Assembly: GCF_029338395.1 (NCBI RefSeq)
Contig: NZ_CP119809.1
Span: 2,170,001 to 2,234,000, forward strand
DNA from: Halorussus caseinilyticus
GTDB taxonomy: Archaea > Halobacteriota > Halobacteria > Halobacteriales > Haladaptataceae
DNA: 64,000 nucleotides
Reading direction: 5' to 3'
Shown here: piece after piece, positions 23,759 to 33,042 of the stretch
Layout of the letters: every line of letters starts with the position of its first letter
How positions within the stretch are numbered: position 1 is the stretch's first letter
Program-made: the position numbers and the translations under genes
Notes under the pieces: generated by a model
Told to the model about the DNA's origin: nothing
Database searches by the model: none
What the model saw: the letters and a program-made list of their open reading frames with translations, nothing else

Positions 23759-24451
23759 ATGCCCGACCCGCTGGTCAGTTTCGTCGTGCCCGCGAAAGAC
23801 GAACAGGCGTCGCTTCCCGCGACGCTGGAGAGCATCCGCGACCAGCGCACCGCCCGCGAGTTCGAAGTCGTCGTCGTGGACGGCGACAGCGACGACGCGA
23901 CTCCGGAAATCGCCCGGCGCTACGACGCCGCGGTGGTCCACCAGCCGCGGCCCGCCGCCGACGGCGGCGACGGACTCGGACCGGGCATCGGGGACGCCCG
24001 ACACCGCGGCGCGAAGCGAGCAGACGGCGACTGGTTGGCGTTCGTGGACGCCGACACCGTGGTCCGGCCGGACTACCTCAACGCGATGGTCGGGTTCGCG
24101 CGCGGGACGGACCTCGCCGCCGCGTCCTCGCGGTGTCGGATGGTCGGCCCGGCGCGGGCCAAACTCGTGGAGGCGACCATCAACCACGCCTTCCCGCGAC
24201 TCGACCGGCCCGTCCTGCCGGGATTCAACTGCCTCGTCCGCCGGGACGCCTACTTCGCGTCGGGCGGCTTTCCGAACGTGCCCAACGAGGACACCGCGTT
24301 CAGCCGCGAACTCGGCCGGGAGTGGGCGACGGGCTACCACCCCAGCGTGCTGGCGAAGACTTCCGGGCGTCGGGTCGCGAAGTCGGGCCTGACCGGGACG
24401 CTCTACCACTACCTGCGACTCGACTGGGGACGACTGACCGCGGACTACTGA
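23759..24451 (+). CDS. family 2 glycosyltransferase
   Basis: 230 residues. The GT-A fold is clear: LVSFVVPAKDEQASLPATLE, FEVVVVDGDSDDATPEIA, a DxD motif in WLAFVDADTVVRPDYL, then PGFNCLVRRDAYFASGGFP and the NEDTAFSRELG acceptor block. It would transfer a nucleotide-activated sugar to an unknown acceptor in the cytoplasm. No membrane helix is seen. It is the first chromosomal gene after the island; the ATG at 23759 directly precedes the first strand. Confidence 0.85.
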   Translation: MPDPLVSFVVPAKDEQASLPATLESIRDQRTAREFEVVVVDGDSDDATPEIARRYDAAVVHQPRPAADGGDGLGPGIGDARHRGAKRADGDWLAFVDADTVVRPDYLNAMVGFARGTDLAAASSRCRMVGPARAKLVEATINHAFPRLDRPVLPGFNCLVRRDAYFASGGFPNVPNEDTAFSRELGREWATGYHPSVLAKTSGRRVAKSGLTGTLYHYLRLDWGRLTADY

Positions 24452-24569
24452 CCGCGACGGTAGAGACAACTACACCTTTCTTTAAGCAATAAGTATGTTT
24501 ATATAGCAATTACGTACGCAACTCGAACCTCGTCTCCGGACCGACCGCGACGCCGACCGCAATCCGAAC

Positions 24570-25046
24570 ATGTTCGCACCGACGTATACCCCGACGGAGC
24601 GCGTACGGTCGAACATGACCGCCGGAGAGACGCGGACCGCCGAGGCGACCGACCGAACGACGGAGCGACGGGACGCGACCCCGACCGAGACCACCGTCGA
24701 GGTTCGATGCACCGGCCACGTCCGGACGGAGGTCGGCGAACCGCGACTGGAGTACACCTTCGAGGGGACCACGCTCCGGGCGTTCTTGGACGCCTTCTTC
24801 GCCGAGTACGACGTGCGGGACCTGCTCGTCGCCGAGACGGAAGCCGAGGCGTCCACCAGCGGATGGGCCGACCCGCCCGAGGACCTCCCCGGAACGTGGG
24901 AGAAGAACCCCGAGGGCGACCAGACCCGGACCTACGCCCGCGTCGCCGTCAACGGCACGTTCAACGAACACCTCGACGGTCTCGACACCCGCCTCGCCGA
25001 CGGCGACCGGGTGGGACTCATGTACCCGTTCATCTTCTGCTGTTGA
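24570..25046 (+). CDS. MoaD/ThiS-like beta-grasp protein ending in CC
   Basis: 158 residues. After a polar N-terminus, VEVRCTGHVRTEVGEPRLEY, TLRAFLDAFFAEYDVRDLLV, YARVAVNGTFNEHLDGLDTR and LADGDRVGLMYPFIFCC follow the ubiquitin-like MoaD/ThiS order. The C-terminus is Phe-Cys-Cys instead of Gly-Gly, so thiocarboxylate chemistry is not expected in the usual form; the Cys pair may bind metal. It is 21 nt before a polytopic membrane protein, with which it probably works. TATA at 24497-24504 (TTTATATA region). A second possible start is 24615. Confidence 0.55.
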   Translation: MFAPTYTPTERVRSNMTAGETRTAEATDRTTERRDATPTETTVEVRCTGHVRTEVGEPRLEYTFEGTTLRAFLDAFFAEYDVRDLLVAETEAEASTSGWADPPEDLPGTWEKNPEGDQTRTYARVAVNGTFNEHLDGLDTRLADGDRVGLMYPFIFCC

Positions 25047-25067
25047 TATGGGGGCGGACGGGCCACG

Positions 25068-26246
25068 ATGAGCGCGGGCGGAGTGACGCGGTGGTCGCGG
25101 CGGTTCGTCGCCGCGAGCGCGCTCTTTCTCGTCGCGTGGCAGGTCGCCGCCCTCGCCGGAGCGAACGGGCACGTCCGCGTGACCCTCGCCGTCCACGGGT
25201 TCGTCCTCCACGCCGTCTTCGGGAAGGCCTACTCGCTGGTGCCCTCGTACTTCGACCGGTCGCTCGCGCTCGAACGCGCTCCCGCCGTTCACTTCCCGTT
25301 CACGGCGGTCGGCGCGGTCGGACTCGCCGCCGCGCCGTTCGCTGGCGTCCCCGACGCCCTCGGACCCGTCGGCGCGGTCCTGTGGGCCGCTGGGGTCGCC
25401 GTCTTCGTCGCGGCGCTGGCGTGGACCCTTCGCGACGACCCCACCGGCCGCGAGACCGGCACGAGCGACGCCAACGCCGACCGCAGGCCGGTGGACCGCT
25501 TCGCCAACGCCTTCGTGCCGGTCGTCCTCGCGTACCTGCTCGCCGGAAGCTACGCCACGCTGTCCCTGCACCTCCGAGTCCCCGGATTCGAGTCGCTCGG
25601 GTTCGCACGCACGGCCCACCTGCTGGCCGCCGGTACCGCCGCGCTCCTCGTCTTCGCCGTCGGGTTCCGACTCTTCCCCCGGTTTCTGGTCGCCTCGCCG
25701 CCGCGTTCGCTGGTCGCGGTGGTCCTGCCCGCCGGAGCGGTGGGTCCGGCGGTCCTCTCGTGGGGACTCTACCGCGGCGCGTGGTTCCGGGCCGGGGCGG
25801 TCCTCGAAGCGACCGCCGTCGTCGGATTCGCGGCGGCCTACGCCGCGCTGTTCGTGCGCTCGGAGCGCCGTCGAGTCGGCTTCTACGCGGTCCTCGCCGG
25901 AGTCGCGTCGGGCGTCCTCGGCGTGCTGGTCGGTCTCCACTTCGCGTTCTCGGGGACGGGCTTCGAGCTGGTCGAGACCCACTTCCGACTCAACGTCCTC
26001 GGGTTCCTCGGCCTGACTATCGTCGGCGCGACCTACCAGTTCTACCCGCCCACGGTCGGCACTTTCCCCGGCGCGTCCGACCGGACCGCGCTGGCGTCCG
26101 TCGCGCTGGCCGGGGTCGGTCTTCTCGCGGAGTTGGCGGGGTCGCTCGTCGCCTCGCAGACCGCGATTCTCGCCGGTCGCGCGAGCGCGCTCGTCGGCGC
26201 GTGCCTGTTCGCGGGTCTCGTCCTCGGCGTGTTCGCCCAGCGATAG
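25068..26246 (+). CDS. polytopic membrane protein, heme-copper oxidase I/NnrS-like
   Basis: 392 residues with about 11 predicted membrane helices. Conserved-looking histidines sit in VHGFVLHAVFGKAYSLVPSY, ARTAHLLAAGTAALLVFAVG and ETHFRLNVLGFLGLTIVGA followed by TYQFYPP. His residues in such helices recall heme-copper oxidase subunit I-type and NnrS-type proteins, but I cannot assign a reaction. It follows the MoaD-like gene closely and ends directly against the convergent GNAT gene with no spacer. Confidence 0.6.
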   Translation: MSAGGVTRWSRRFVAASALFLVAWQVAALAGANGHVRVTLAVHGFVLHAVFGKAYSLVPSYFDRSLALERAPAVHFPFTAVGAVGLAAAPFAGVPDALGPVGAVLWAAGVAVFVAALAWTLRDDPTGRETGTSDANADRRPVDRFANAFVPVVLAYLLAGSYATLSLHLRVPGFESLGFARTAHLLAAGTAALLVFAVGFRLFPRFLVASPPRSLVAVVLPAGAVGPAVLSWGLYRGAWFRAGAVLEATAVVGFAAAYAALFVRSERRRVGFYAVLAGVASGVLGVLVGLHFAFSGTGFELVETHFRLNVLGFLGLTIVGATYQFYPPTVGTFPGASDRTALASVALAGVGLLAELAGSLVASQTAILAGRASALVGACLFAGLVLGVFAQR

Positions 26247-27062
26247 TCAATCGTCCAGTCGCTTGGCCATCTGCACCTCGTCTACGAGTTGGCCCTCGAC
26301 TCGGTAGTGGTCCGCGCGGGTCGCCTCGCGGGTCCACCCGTACTCGTCGAGCAAGTCGAGCGCCTCGTCGTTGGTCGCCGGAAGGCTCTGGTACACCTTC
26401 AAGTAGTCTCCCTCGTCGGCCCACGCCATGCCGCGTTCGAGCAACGTGCCGCCGATTCCCCGCTCTCGGTACTCGGGGGCGACCCCCACCGTGAGTTCGA
26501 CGGTGTGGTCCCGCGCCGGGAGTTCGAACCCCTGCAAGTGGACCCATCCGACGATTTCGCGGGTCTCGCCGTCGTCCTCGTCCCGGTCGATTCTCTCGGC
26601 GACGAACACCATCCGCGACTCGCGCTCGTTGCGCCGAATCAGCGCGCCGTCGCGCTCGATGGTCTCGGCCACTCGCTCGTCCACGACGATGGCCCCCTCG
26701 TCGGCCACCTCGCGGATGAGGTCTGCGACCGCCTGCCGGTCGTCCTCGCGCGCCGGGCGGACCTCGTACTCGAAGTCGTCGGTCTCGTGAGACTCCGACT
26801 CGGCGTCGGGTTCGACCGAGAGTCGGCCCTCGCGTTCGGTGAGGTGTCCGTCGTCGGTCAGCGCCGCGACGTGGCGGTTGAACTCCTCGACCGGCAGGCG
26901 GACCGACGGTTCGGTCCCCGACCGGGCGGGCTTGGACTCGGCGGCCTCCGAGACGCGAACCGCGTCGCGGACCTCCTCGCGAGTGGCCGACCCGTGGCGC
27001 TCGACGTACCGGTAGATTCGCCCCCGTACGTCGCTGTCGAACTCCAGTTGCGGTGTCGCCAT
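26247..27062 (-). CDS. GNAT acetyltransferase with N-terminal HTH-like domain
   Basis: 271 residues. Residues 1-90 look like a winged helix (RGRIYRYVERHGSATREEV; EEFNRHVAALTDDGHLTERE). Residues 100-271 are a GNAT domain (EYEVRPAREDDRQAVADLI; VELTVGVAPEYRERGIGGTL, with acetyl-CoA loop RERGIGG; then YLKVYQSLPATNDEALDLLD). The substrate is unknown. The start MATPQLEF at 27062 is preferred over upstream in-frame starts because the fold begins there. Its stop abuts the upstream convergent stop. Confidence 0.8.
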   Translation of the reverse strand: MATPQLEFDSDVRGRIYRYVERHGSATREEVRDAVRVSEAAESKPARSGTEPSVRLPVEEFNRHVAALTDDGHLTEREGRLSVEPDAESESHETDDFEYEVRPAREDDRQAVADLIREVADEGAIVVDERVAETIERDGALIRRNERESRMVFVAERIDRDEDDGETREIVGWVHLQGFELPARDHTVELTVGVAPEYRERGIGGTLLERGMAWADEGDYLKVYQSLPATNDEALDLLDEYGWTREATRADHYRVEGQLVDEVQMAKRLDD

Positions 27063-27281
27063 GTCGCATCCGATTACATCGCCTACCCCCATAGGTAGTT
27101 CGGCGGTCGAACACCCCACTGCCGCGGAGTCGCGTTTCGAACCACTCCGAACACGCCCGGACCGAATTTGAGATTAGTTGACATAAGCATGAAATCAGCA
27201 GACGTATTTAATCTTATTGGGATATAGACTAAATACTAAATTTTATTATGGTGCATAATAATTCTTGAGCGAGGTCTAAAC

Positions 27282-28016
27282 ATGGAAGAAAACATCAGCA
27301 GACGGCAGTTCCTCGGCGGAACCGCAGCAGCGCTCGCAGGGACGGTTGCGGCCTCGGGCGAGGCCGCGGCCCATCAGGTCGGCAGTTCGGTCTACACGTC
27401 GACCGGTCTCAACATCCGAACCGGCCCGGGTCTGAACTACGGCGTCAAGCGAACGGCCCCCGAGAACACCGGGATGTACATCGTCGATGGCCCGTGGTCC
27501 AGCGACGGGTACACGTGGTGGGAAGTTCAGGTCAACGGCGACTCGGGTAACTACAATCGGTACACGGGTTACTGCGTCCAGCAGTACACCAATCACGCCG
27601 ACTTCGGCCTGCCCGCGACGGGTGTCGTCACCTCGACGTACTGGGACTGCCGAGACGGTTGCGACCGATACCACCGCGGACTCGACATCGCCAACGACAA
27701 GGGCACGGCCATCCACGCCGCGCGTAGCGGGACCGTCTCGCACGCTGGCTGGGTCTCCGGATACGGCAACGTCGTCTACATCGACCACGGCGGCGGCTAT
27801 CAGACTCGATACGCCCACCTCAACGACATCTACGTCTCGGACGGTCAGTCCGTGAGCAAGGGCACCCACATCGGCGCGATGGGCACCACCGGCAACTCGA
27901 CCGGCGACCACGTTCACTTCGAGATTCGCAACGGTGGCAAACTGAACTGGCCGATGACCGACGGCGCTTACGTCTACCGACTCACCGGCGCGCCGAAGAA
28001 CTTCTCCGGCATCTGA
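27282..28016 (+). CDS. Tat-exported M23 (LytM) peptidase with SH3 domain
   Basis: 244 residues. A Tat signal (SRRQFLGG at 6-13, then hydrophobic AAALAGTVAAS and an AAA cleavage region near 30) is followed by a bacterial SH3 domain (TGLNIRTGPGLNYGVKRTAP) and an M23 domain. The zinc ligands are present: H131 and D135 in HRGLD, H179, and HVH at 210-212. Such enzymes cut peptidoglycan-like peptides; in a haloarchaeon the likely targets are other microbes or peptides, which is inference. An AT-rich promoter region precedes the ATG. Confidence 0.88.
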   Translation: MEENISRRQFLGGTAAALAGTVAASGEAAAHQVGSSVYTSTGLNIRTGPGLNYGVKRTAPENTGMYIVDGPWSSDGYTWWEVQVNGDSGNYNRYTGYCVQQYTNHADFGLPATGVVTSTYWDCRDGCDRYHRGLDIANDKGTAIHAARSGTVSHAGWVSGYGNVVYIDHGGGYQTRYAHLNDIYVSDGQSVSKGTHIGAMGTTGNSTGDHVHFEIRNGGKLNWPMTDGAYVYRLTGAPKNFSGI

Positions 28017-28071
28017 GCCGGGCGTCCCCCTTTTCGTCGTCCGTTCGGAATCGCGGCGTGTTCGTCGTGGC

Positions 28072-29823
28072 TTACTTCTCCTCGACGTGTCGGACCGTGG
28101 TGGCGATGCCGCGCGTACTCTCGGCCATCTCGGGACCCGACATCTCGGCGCGGCCGACCGCGAACGCCTTCGGTCCCTCGATGACTACTTCGTCGCCGAC
28201 TCGGATGTCGTCGTCGGCGTCCACGACGCCCGGGGCGAGGACGCTCCCGTGGGGCGCGAAGGCGTCGATTTCGACGCGCTTGGTCGGGGCCTCGGACTCA
28301 ACCCACCGGCGAGCGCCGGTGAGGGTGAACGAGAGGACGCCGTACTGGGGCACCATCGCGGCGAGTTGCTCGCCGTCGCGGTCCTGCACGCGGAGTTTGG
28401 GATAGCGCGCTTCGGTCTGGATGCCGTCGAAGAGGGCGTCACCGGCACCGTCGCCGAACTGGTAGTCGGCGATGGCCTTCACGGTGTTGTGCTGGCGCTC
28501 GCGCTTGCCGTACTTGAGTTCGCCGTCGAGCGTCCGCATCAGGTTGCCGAGCGATTCGGTCGTGGTGGGGTGGTCCTCGACGGTGTACTCAAAGTCAATC
28601 CCCAACTCCTCTTCGACGCGTTCGCACGCGTCGCGGTAGCCGTGTTCGGGGACGTGGGCAATCACGCGGGGGTAGTCGTTGCGTTCGAGGTAGCGCCGGA
28701 GGACCTCCGCGACGAACTGCTTTTCGTCCTCGGACCACCGGCCCGTGACCACCGAGTCGTAGTGCTGGGCGGGGTAGGTCAACTCGAGTTCCTGCGGGAC
28801 GACGCCGATGGGCGAGGTCATCGAGACGGTGTGGCCCCGGAACTGGATGGCGTCGTGGAACTGGCCGTGGCTCTGGGACTCGCTGTAGGGTTTGGTCGCC
28901 GAACAGGGGACCAGCACGAGAGGGTTGTCGAACCGGTTTCGGTACCGGGTCGTCACGCGGTCGGCGAACCGCTTGATTTCGACGCGCTGGAGGGTGTCCT
29001 CGGTCGCGGCCGAGAGTTCGGCGTCCCGGATGAGCGGCGTGCGCTCTTCGAGGTACGACCACTGCTGGTCGAACTCCCGAAAGGCGGCGGTCAGCCACTG
29101 GTCGTGGCGGGCCTGTCCCTCGATGTAGTCGCGCAGTCGGCCCGCGCGGATGCGCTCGCGGACGACGCCTAACTCGGCGCGGAGGGCGTTCTCGTTGTGT
29201 TCGGCGCAGTCCTCGCGGGTGAACTCCGAGACCGGCTTCTGACAGGCCGGGCACGCGCAGGGGAGTTCCGAGAGGTCTTCGAGGAAGTGACGACCCTCGG
29301 TCGTGAGGTACTCGCCCTGCGTCCCCGCGACGACCGCTCGGTCGGCGTCCACGAGGTCCACCCCGGCGTAGACCAGCGTGGCGACGTTCGCGGGCGTGGC
29401 GACCCCCGGAAGGTAGAGCGCGCTGTCGGCCGGAATCGCCTCACGGGTCTCGGTGATGGCGTCTCTGAAGCCAGCGCCGTGGCCGACGAACCCCTGCGCG
29501 CCCGAGAGGACGTAGGCGTCCGCGCCGTAGTCGTCGGCGGTTTCGGGCGCGACGACCGCGGCGCTCGGGTAGTCCACGTCCGGGTACTCGGGCGCGAACG
29601 AATCCATCACTTCCTCGTCGGTGCCGCTCGGGAACCCTCGGTGGGGCAGAATCGTGAGTTCGTCGTCGCCTCCCTCCGGAATCTCCCGGTCTTCGGTCCA
29701 GAGGCTCCCGGCGTCGGCGAGAAAGTCGTCCGCAACCGCGGGCGTCGTCACCGAGTCCGCGAGTCGCAACTCGGCGATTCGGGCCGCGCCGTCGCGCTCG
29801 TGGACCTCGAAGTAGTCGGTCAT
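28072..29823 (-). CDS. arcS: archaeosine synthase ArcS
   Basis: 583 residues, full length. It has a TGT-like N-terminal domain (EVHERDGAARIAELRLADSV), a CxC-type cluster (LPCACPACQKPVSEF), the ArcS core PLVLVPCSATKPYSESQSHG and a C-terminal PUA domain (APGVVDADDDIRVGDEVVIE). ArcS converts preQ0 at tRNA position 15 to archaeosine with an amino donor. The start at 29823 (MTDYFEV) is the family start. tgtA, whose product supplies preQ0-tRNA, lies 0.6 kb upstream in the same direction. Confidence 0.93.
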   Translation of the reverse strand: MTDYFEVHERDGAARIAELRLADSVTTPAVADDFLADAGSLWTEDREIPEGGDDELTILPHRGFPSGTDEEVMDSFAPEYPDVDYPSAAVVAPETADDYGADAYVLSGAQGFVGHGAGFRDAITETREAIPADSALYLPGVATPANVATLVYAGVDLVDADRAVVAGTQGEYLTTEGRHFLEDLSELPCACPACQKPVSEFTREDCAEHNENALRAELGVVRERIRAGRLRDYIEGQARHDQWLTAAFREFDQQWSYLEERTPLIRDAELSAATEDTLQRVEIKRFADRVTTRYRNRFDNPLVLVPCSATKPYSESQSHGQFHDAIQFRGHTVSMTSPIGVVPQELELTYPAQHYDSVVTGRWSEDEKQFVAEVLRRYLERNDYPRVIAHVPEHGYRDACERVEEELGIDFEYTVEDHPTTTESLGNLMRTLDGELKYGKRERQHNTVKAIADYQFGDGAGDALFDGIQTEARYPKLRVQDRDGEQLAAMVPQYGVLSFTLTGARRWVESEAPTKRVEIDAFAPHGSVLAPGVVDADDDIRVGDEVVIEGPKAFAVGRAEMSGPEMAESTRGIATTVRHVEEK

Positions 29824-29871
29824 ACCTCCGGTTCGGGGGCCGAAAGGCAACTATCTTGCGAGACGGAGCGG

Positions 29872-30182
29872 TTACTCGACGGTCTGCTCGGATTCGCGGT
29901 TCCGGTCGTCTCCGACGGCTTCGACCGTCAGCACGTTGGCGACGAAGTTGCCGTGTCCCCGCAGGAGTCGCTCGGAGAGCGCCTGATGGGAGATGTCGAG
30001 TTCGTCGGCGAGGGCGTCCTCGAAGGCGTCGAGGTCCCCGCGGCCCAGACGAACGGCATGACGCGCTCCTCGTCGTGAGCGACGACTCGCTCGGCTTCGA
30101 CCTCCACGTCGGGGACTCGCGGGAGCGTCTCCCGGAGCGCGAACGCCTCCGCGGGGACGCCGAGTTGCGCGATGGTACTCAT
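29872..30182 (-). pseudogene. relic of a bacterio-opsin activator (HTH_10) regulator
   Basis: The first part in one frame reads MSTIAQLGVPAEAFALRETL and HDEERVMPFVWAAG, the usual N-terminus of Bat-like regulators. The text then continues in another frame as DLDAFEDALADE followed at once by LDISHQALSERLLRGHGNFV, the end of the HTH_10 domain. A single-base loss in a run of G (CCCC at 30036-30039 on the plus strand) explains the frameshift, and the whole middle of the gene is missing. So it is doubly broken. Confidence 0.75.
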
Positions 30183-30273
30183 GCCCCACGGTACCACGGA
30201 CTCACGGATATGGTTTGTAGCCGATTGCTTGCAAGTGTCGGGCAACGCGTCGCTCGCCGGGGTGTCGACGCTC

Positions 30274-30307
30274 GCGGGCGCACGCCGCGAGTGCGGCGTG
30301 CGCCCGC
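30274..30307. terminator. 15-bp perfect hairpin between the bat relic and tgtA
   Basis: GCGGGCGCACGCCGC, loop GAGT, then GCGGCGTGCGCCCGC. It is downstream of tgtA on the minus strand by about 110 nt and could end that transcript, but no T-run follows directly; A-rich sequence at 30340-30400 does contain T-runs on the minus strand. It may equally be a dispersed palindrome. Confidence 0.4.
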
Positions 30308-30418
30308 GTTCGTACCACGGGACGACGGAGCAATCGGAATACGTCTCAAGGAACGAAAGAAAAACCTGAAAGAAACGAAAATACGTCTCAAAAAACGAAG
30401 AAGGTTGCCGAAGCGCGG

Positions 30419-31888
30419 CTACTCGCTCAGGTCCACCACGTCCACGTCCTCGGGCACCAGCGCCAGCGCGCTCTCGGGCCAGTCGTGGTAGGCGAGCGTG
30501 AACTCCGTCTCGGGGTTCGCGGCCGCGAGGCGCGCGACCCCCTCGGCGGCCGACCGGTAGCCCTCGCGGTCCATCCGCTCGGGCACCTCCGCGGTCAGCG
30601 GATACGACTCCGAGAGGTGGCGGGGGAAGGGTCCGAACGGAGCGACCACGCGCCACGACTCGTCGTAGCGGTCGCTCGGGCCGCCCTCCGTGAGCAGAAC
30701 GCTCCCCTCCGGGTTCAGACGGTCCAGACGCTGTTGGTGGCGGACGACTTCGGGTCGGCGGGCGCTCTCGCCCGAGAGGTAGAAGAACGCGCCCTTCGAC
30801 ACCGAGTCCTCTCGCTCCAACTGGTCGGCGTGGCCCGTCAGCGCGCGGTAGCCGTCGAGCATCGCGGGGTGAGCGCGGGCGCGGGTCTCGACCAGTTCGA
30901 GCAGGTTGCCCGACCGCAGGGCCTGCTTGACCGTCCGAATCTCGCGGAACGTGACGTGGAGGTTGTGTTCGGCCAGCAGTTCCTCCCGGTCGCGCGACCC
31001 GAGATTCCGCATCTCCGCCGGGGTGTAGTCGGCGCACACCGGACACGAGCAGGGGAAGTAATCGAGGTCGTCCAACTGCTCGGTGCCACGGACCGTCAGA
31101 TACCGGTCGTCGCGGGCGTAGAGCGCGTAGGCCGCCGAGTCGAAGAGGTCACACCCCATCGCCACCGCCAGCGCGAACATCATCGGGTGGCCCGCGCCGA
31201 AGAGGTGGACCGGCGCGTCCGCGCCCAGACCGCGCTTCGCTCCGGCCACCACGTCCACCATCTCGGCGTAGCGGTAGTCGTTCATCAGCGGAACGACCGC
31301 ACCCACCGGGAACACGTCTAAATCCGTCTCCTCGGCGTGGCGTCCGGCCTCCTCGCGCAGGTCCGGGTAGGTCGAACCCTGCACGGGCGCGTTGACCAGC
31401 ATCCCGCCCACGTCCACGCTCTCGGCGACTTCGAGTCGGTCCTGCGTGGTCGCAAGTTCCTCCTCGGCCTGCTCGCGGGGCACGTCCGGCGGCGTCGGGA
31501 TGTCCACGGGCGTCCCGATGTCGCTCCCCACGTCGCGCTGGAACCGGAGGATTTCGGGCGTGGTCACGTCGATTTCGCCGTACTCGGCCAGCTGGAACGA
31601 CCCGGAGTCGGTCATGATGGCCCCGTCGAAGTCCAGCACGTCGTGGAGTCCGCGGTCCAGCGCCGCCTCGCGGTAGTCGTCGCTCCCGTAGAAGATGTAG
31701 GAGTTGGTGATGAGTATCTCCGCGCCGAACTCCGACCGGAGCCGCGAGGGTTCGACGGTCCGGACGTGGGGGTTGATGACGGGGAGGAGCGCGGGCGTCT
31801 CGACGGTGACGCCAGCACGAGGAACCGTCAACTCCCCGATGCGACCGAGACCGTCTTGGTCGCGTATCTCGAAGTTGTCTCTGGTCAT
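30419..31888 (-). CDS. tgtA: archaeal tRNA-guanine transglycosylase (preQ0)
   Basis: 489 residues, full length. It starts [20 protein letters not shown]. The nucleophile region is [19 protein letters not shown], with the active Asp in the TDSGSFQ block. The zinc site is [17 protein letters not shown] with a later H in LLAEHNLH. It swaps guanine for preQ0 at position 15 of archaeal tRNAs, the step before ArcS. The C-terminal domains continue to VVDLSE. No PUA domain is obvious, as expected for haloarchaeal TgtA when ArcS carries it. Confidence 0.95.
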   Translation of the reverse strand: MTRDNFEIRDQDGLGRIGELTVPRAGVTVETPALLPVINPHVRTVEPSRLRSEFGAEILITNSYIFYGSDDYREAALDRGLHDVLDFDGAIMTDSGSFQLAEYGEIDVTTPEILRFQRDVGSDIGTPVDIPTPPDVPREQAEEELATTQDRLEVAESVDVGGMLVNAPVQGSTYPDLREEAGRHAEETDLDVFPVGAVVPLMNDYRYAEMVDVVAGAKRGLGADAPVHLFGAGHPMMFALAVAMGCDLFDSAAYALYARDDRYLTVRGTEQLDDLDYFPCSCPVCADYTPAEMRNLGSRDREELLAEHNLHVTFREIRTVKQALRSGNLLELVETRARAHPAMLDGYRALTGHADQLEREDSVSKGAFFYLSGESARRPEVVRHQQRLDRLNPEGSVLLTEGGPSDRYDESWRVVAPFGPFPRHLSESYPLTAEVPERMDREGYRSAAEGVARLAAANPETEFTLAYHDWPESALALVPEDVDVVDLSE

Positions 31889-32469
31889 TGTGGTTGGATA
31901 GCCGGATGGATCGGGTAAGGGTTCCGTTATCGGGCGTCGGATGGTGTTTCGTGCGGAATCCTATTTTTTCACTCAGGCGCGCGCGGCGTCTGCGCGAACG
32001 GACGTGAGCGCAGGCCCCGCAGTCGCACGCCCGCGTGGTTCGAGAGCGACGCTCTCGTCATCCCGAAAATCTCCGATTTTCGGCGACAACGCAGTGAGCA
32101 GGAACGTCTGCCGGTGGCTCGTGCGCCGCGCCCATCCGCGCGAGGTCGTCGGGAGCGAAGCGACCGAAGTCCTCGAACATCGAAGATTTTCGGGATGTAG
32201 CGAATCAGTGATTCGCAACAGCTCGTCGGCACTCGCTTCCGACGGTAGCGTCGGCGCTCTGGGCCGACTGCTCGGCAGAGCTTGCTCTGCCAGTAGACGA
32301 CTGAGCGAGTACCCGAAGGGGACGAGTGAAGGAGTCGGTTGGGGAGGGCGTGGCCCGCGGTCGCGGTGCGGGGCGGTCTCACAGGAGTCGGCAGTAGCTA
32401 GCTCCGCTCCACTCGCAACCTTTTCCGCGGCGTCACGAATCAGCGGTGAGTCGAGGAAGCGACCGAAGC
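31889..32469. other. 581-bp palindrome-rich spacer
   Basis: Long open frames here lack any family signal and I call no gene. The stretch holds at least four perfect hairpins: CGAGAGCG/CGCTCTCG (32041-32057), CCGAAAATC/GATTTTCGG (32063-32083), GCGAATCA/TGATTCGC (32200-32216) and GGCAGAGC/GCTCTGCC (32274-32291). Its left part is one copy of a 65-bp dispersed repeat. It may be the remains of repeats, or transcribed structured RNA. Confidence 0.45.
31981..32045 (+). repeat. 65-bp dispersed intergenic repeat, copy 1
   Basis: The 65 bases beginning GCGCGGCGTCTGCGCGAACG and ending CCCGCGTGGTTCGAGA match 35681-35745 with four mismatches. Both copies lie between genes, just after or before gene ends. 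No coding function is apparent. Confidence 0.7.
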
Positions 32470-33042
32470 CTACTCTCCGTCTTCGGTCCCGAACGCTTCG
32501 TAGTACAGCACTCCCAGCGTCGTCCGACCGTCCCGAATCTCCCGGTCGGCGATATGCTCCCGGAGTTCGTCCATCGTCGTCGTCTCGACTCGAATCGACT
32601 CGTTGTGGTCCAGTTCCTGCTCGGCGGTCGGGGTGCATCCGCGGGCCACGAAGAAGTGCAGGACCGAGTTGGCGATGCCGTTCGCGGGTTCGACGCTGGT
32701 CAGAAACTCCACGCGGTCGGCCTCGTGGCCGGTCTCCTCGCGGAGTTCCCGGCGGGCCGCGGCTTTCCGGTCGTCGTCGTCGGGTTCCATGCCGCCGACC
32801 GGGAGACTCCGGTTGACCCGCCGGACGGCCTGTCGCCACTCCTCTATGACGACGACTTCGCCGTCGGGCGTGAACGGGAGGACGACCACGCTCTCGGGTT
32901 CCGCGAGGTAGTCGAAGTCGGTCTCGGTGCCGTCGGGCAGTCGCACGTCCTCGTTGCGCACGTCGAATCCGGGACAGGAGTACGCGACGCGAGAGTCGAG
33001 CAACTCCCACGCCAGCGAGTCGGCCGCGTTTCCGTCGGACAT
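32470..33042 (-). CDS. NUDIX hydrolase (ADP-ribose pyrophosphatase type)
   Basis: 190 residues. The Nudix box is complete: GGMEPDDDDRKAAARRELRE followed by ETGHEA (G-x5-E-x7-REUXEEXGU pattern), preceded by VVVLPFTPDGEVVVIEEWRQ, which is typical of ADP-ribose and NDP-sugar pyrophosphatases. It cleaves a nucleoside diphosphate linked to another moiety; the exact substrate is inferred. The start MSDGNAADS at 33042 is used. Confidence 0.85.
   Translation of the reverse strand: MSDGNAADSLAWELLDSRVAYSCPGFDVRNEDVRLPDGTETDFDYLAEPESVVVLPFTPDGEVVVIEEWRQAVRRVNRSLPVGGMEPDDDDRKAAARRELREETGHEADRVEFLTSVEPANGIANSVLHFFVARGCTPTAEQELDHNESIRVETTTMDELREHIADREIRDGRTTLGVLYYEAFGTEDGE

Noticed and set aside
24510-25982. 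490-residue minus-strand frame antisense to the MoaD-like and membrane protein genes
   Set aside because: Composition is low-complexity R/E/G/D and it mirrors GC-rich third positions of the plus-strand genes.
31941-32816. 291-residue plus-strand open frame after tgtA
   Set aside because: It runs through palindromes and then antisense to the NUDIX gene, is Ser/Arg-rich and shows no family motif.
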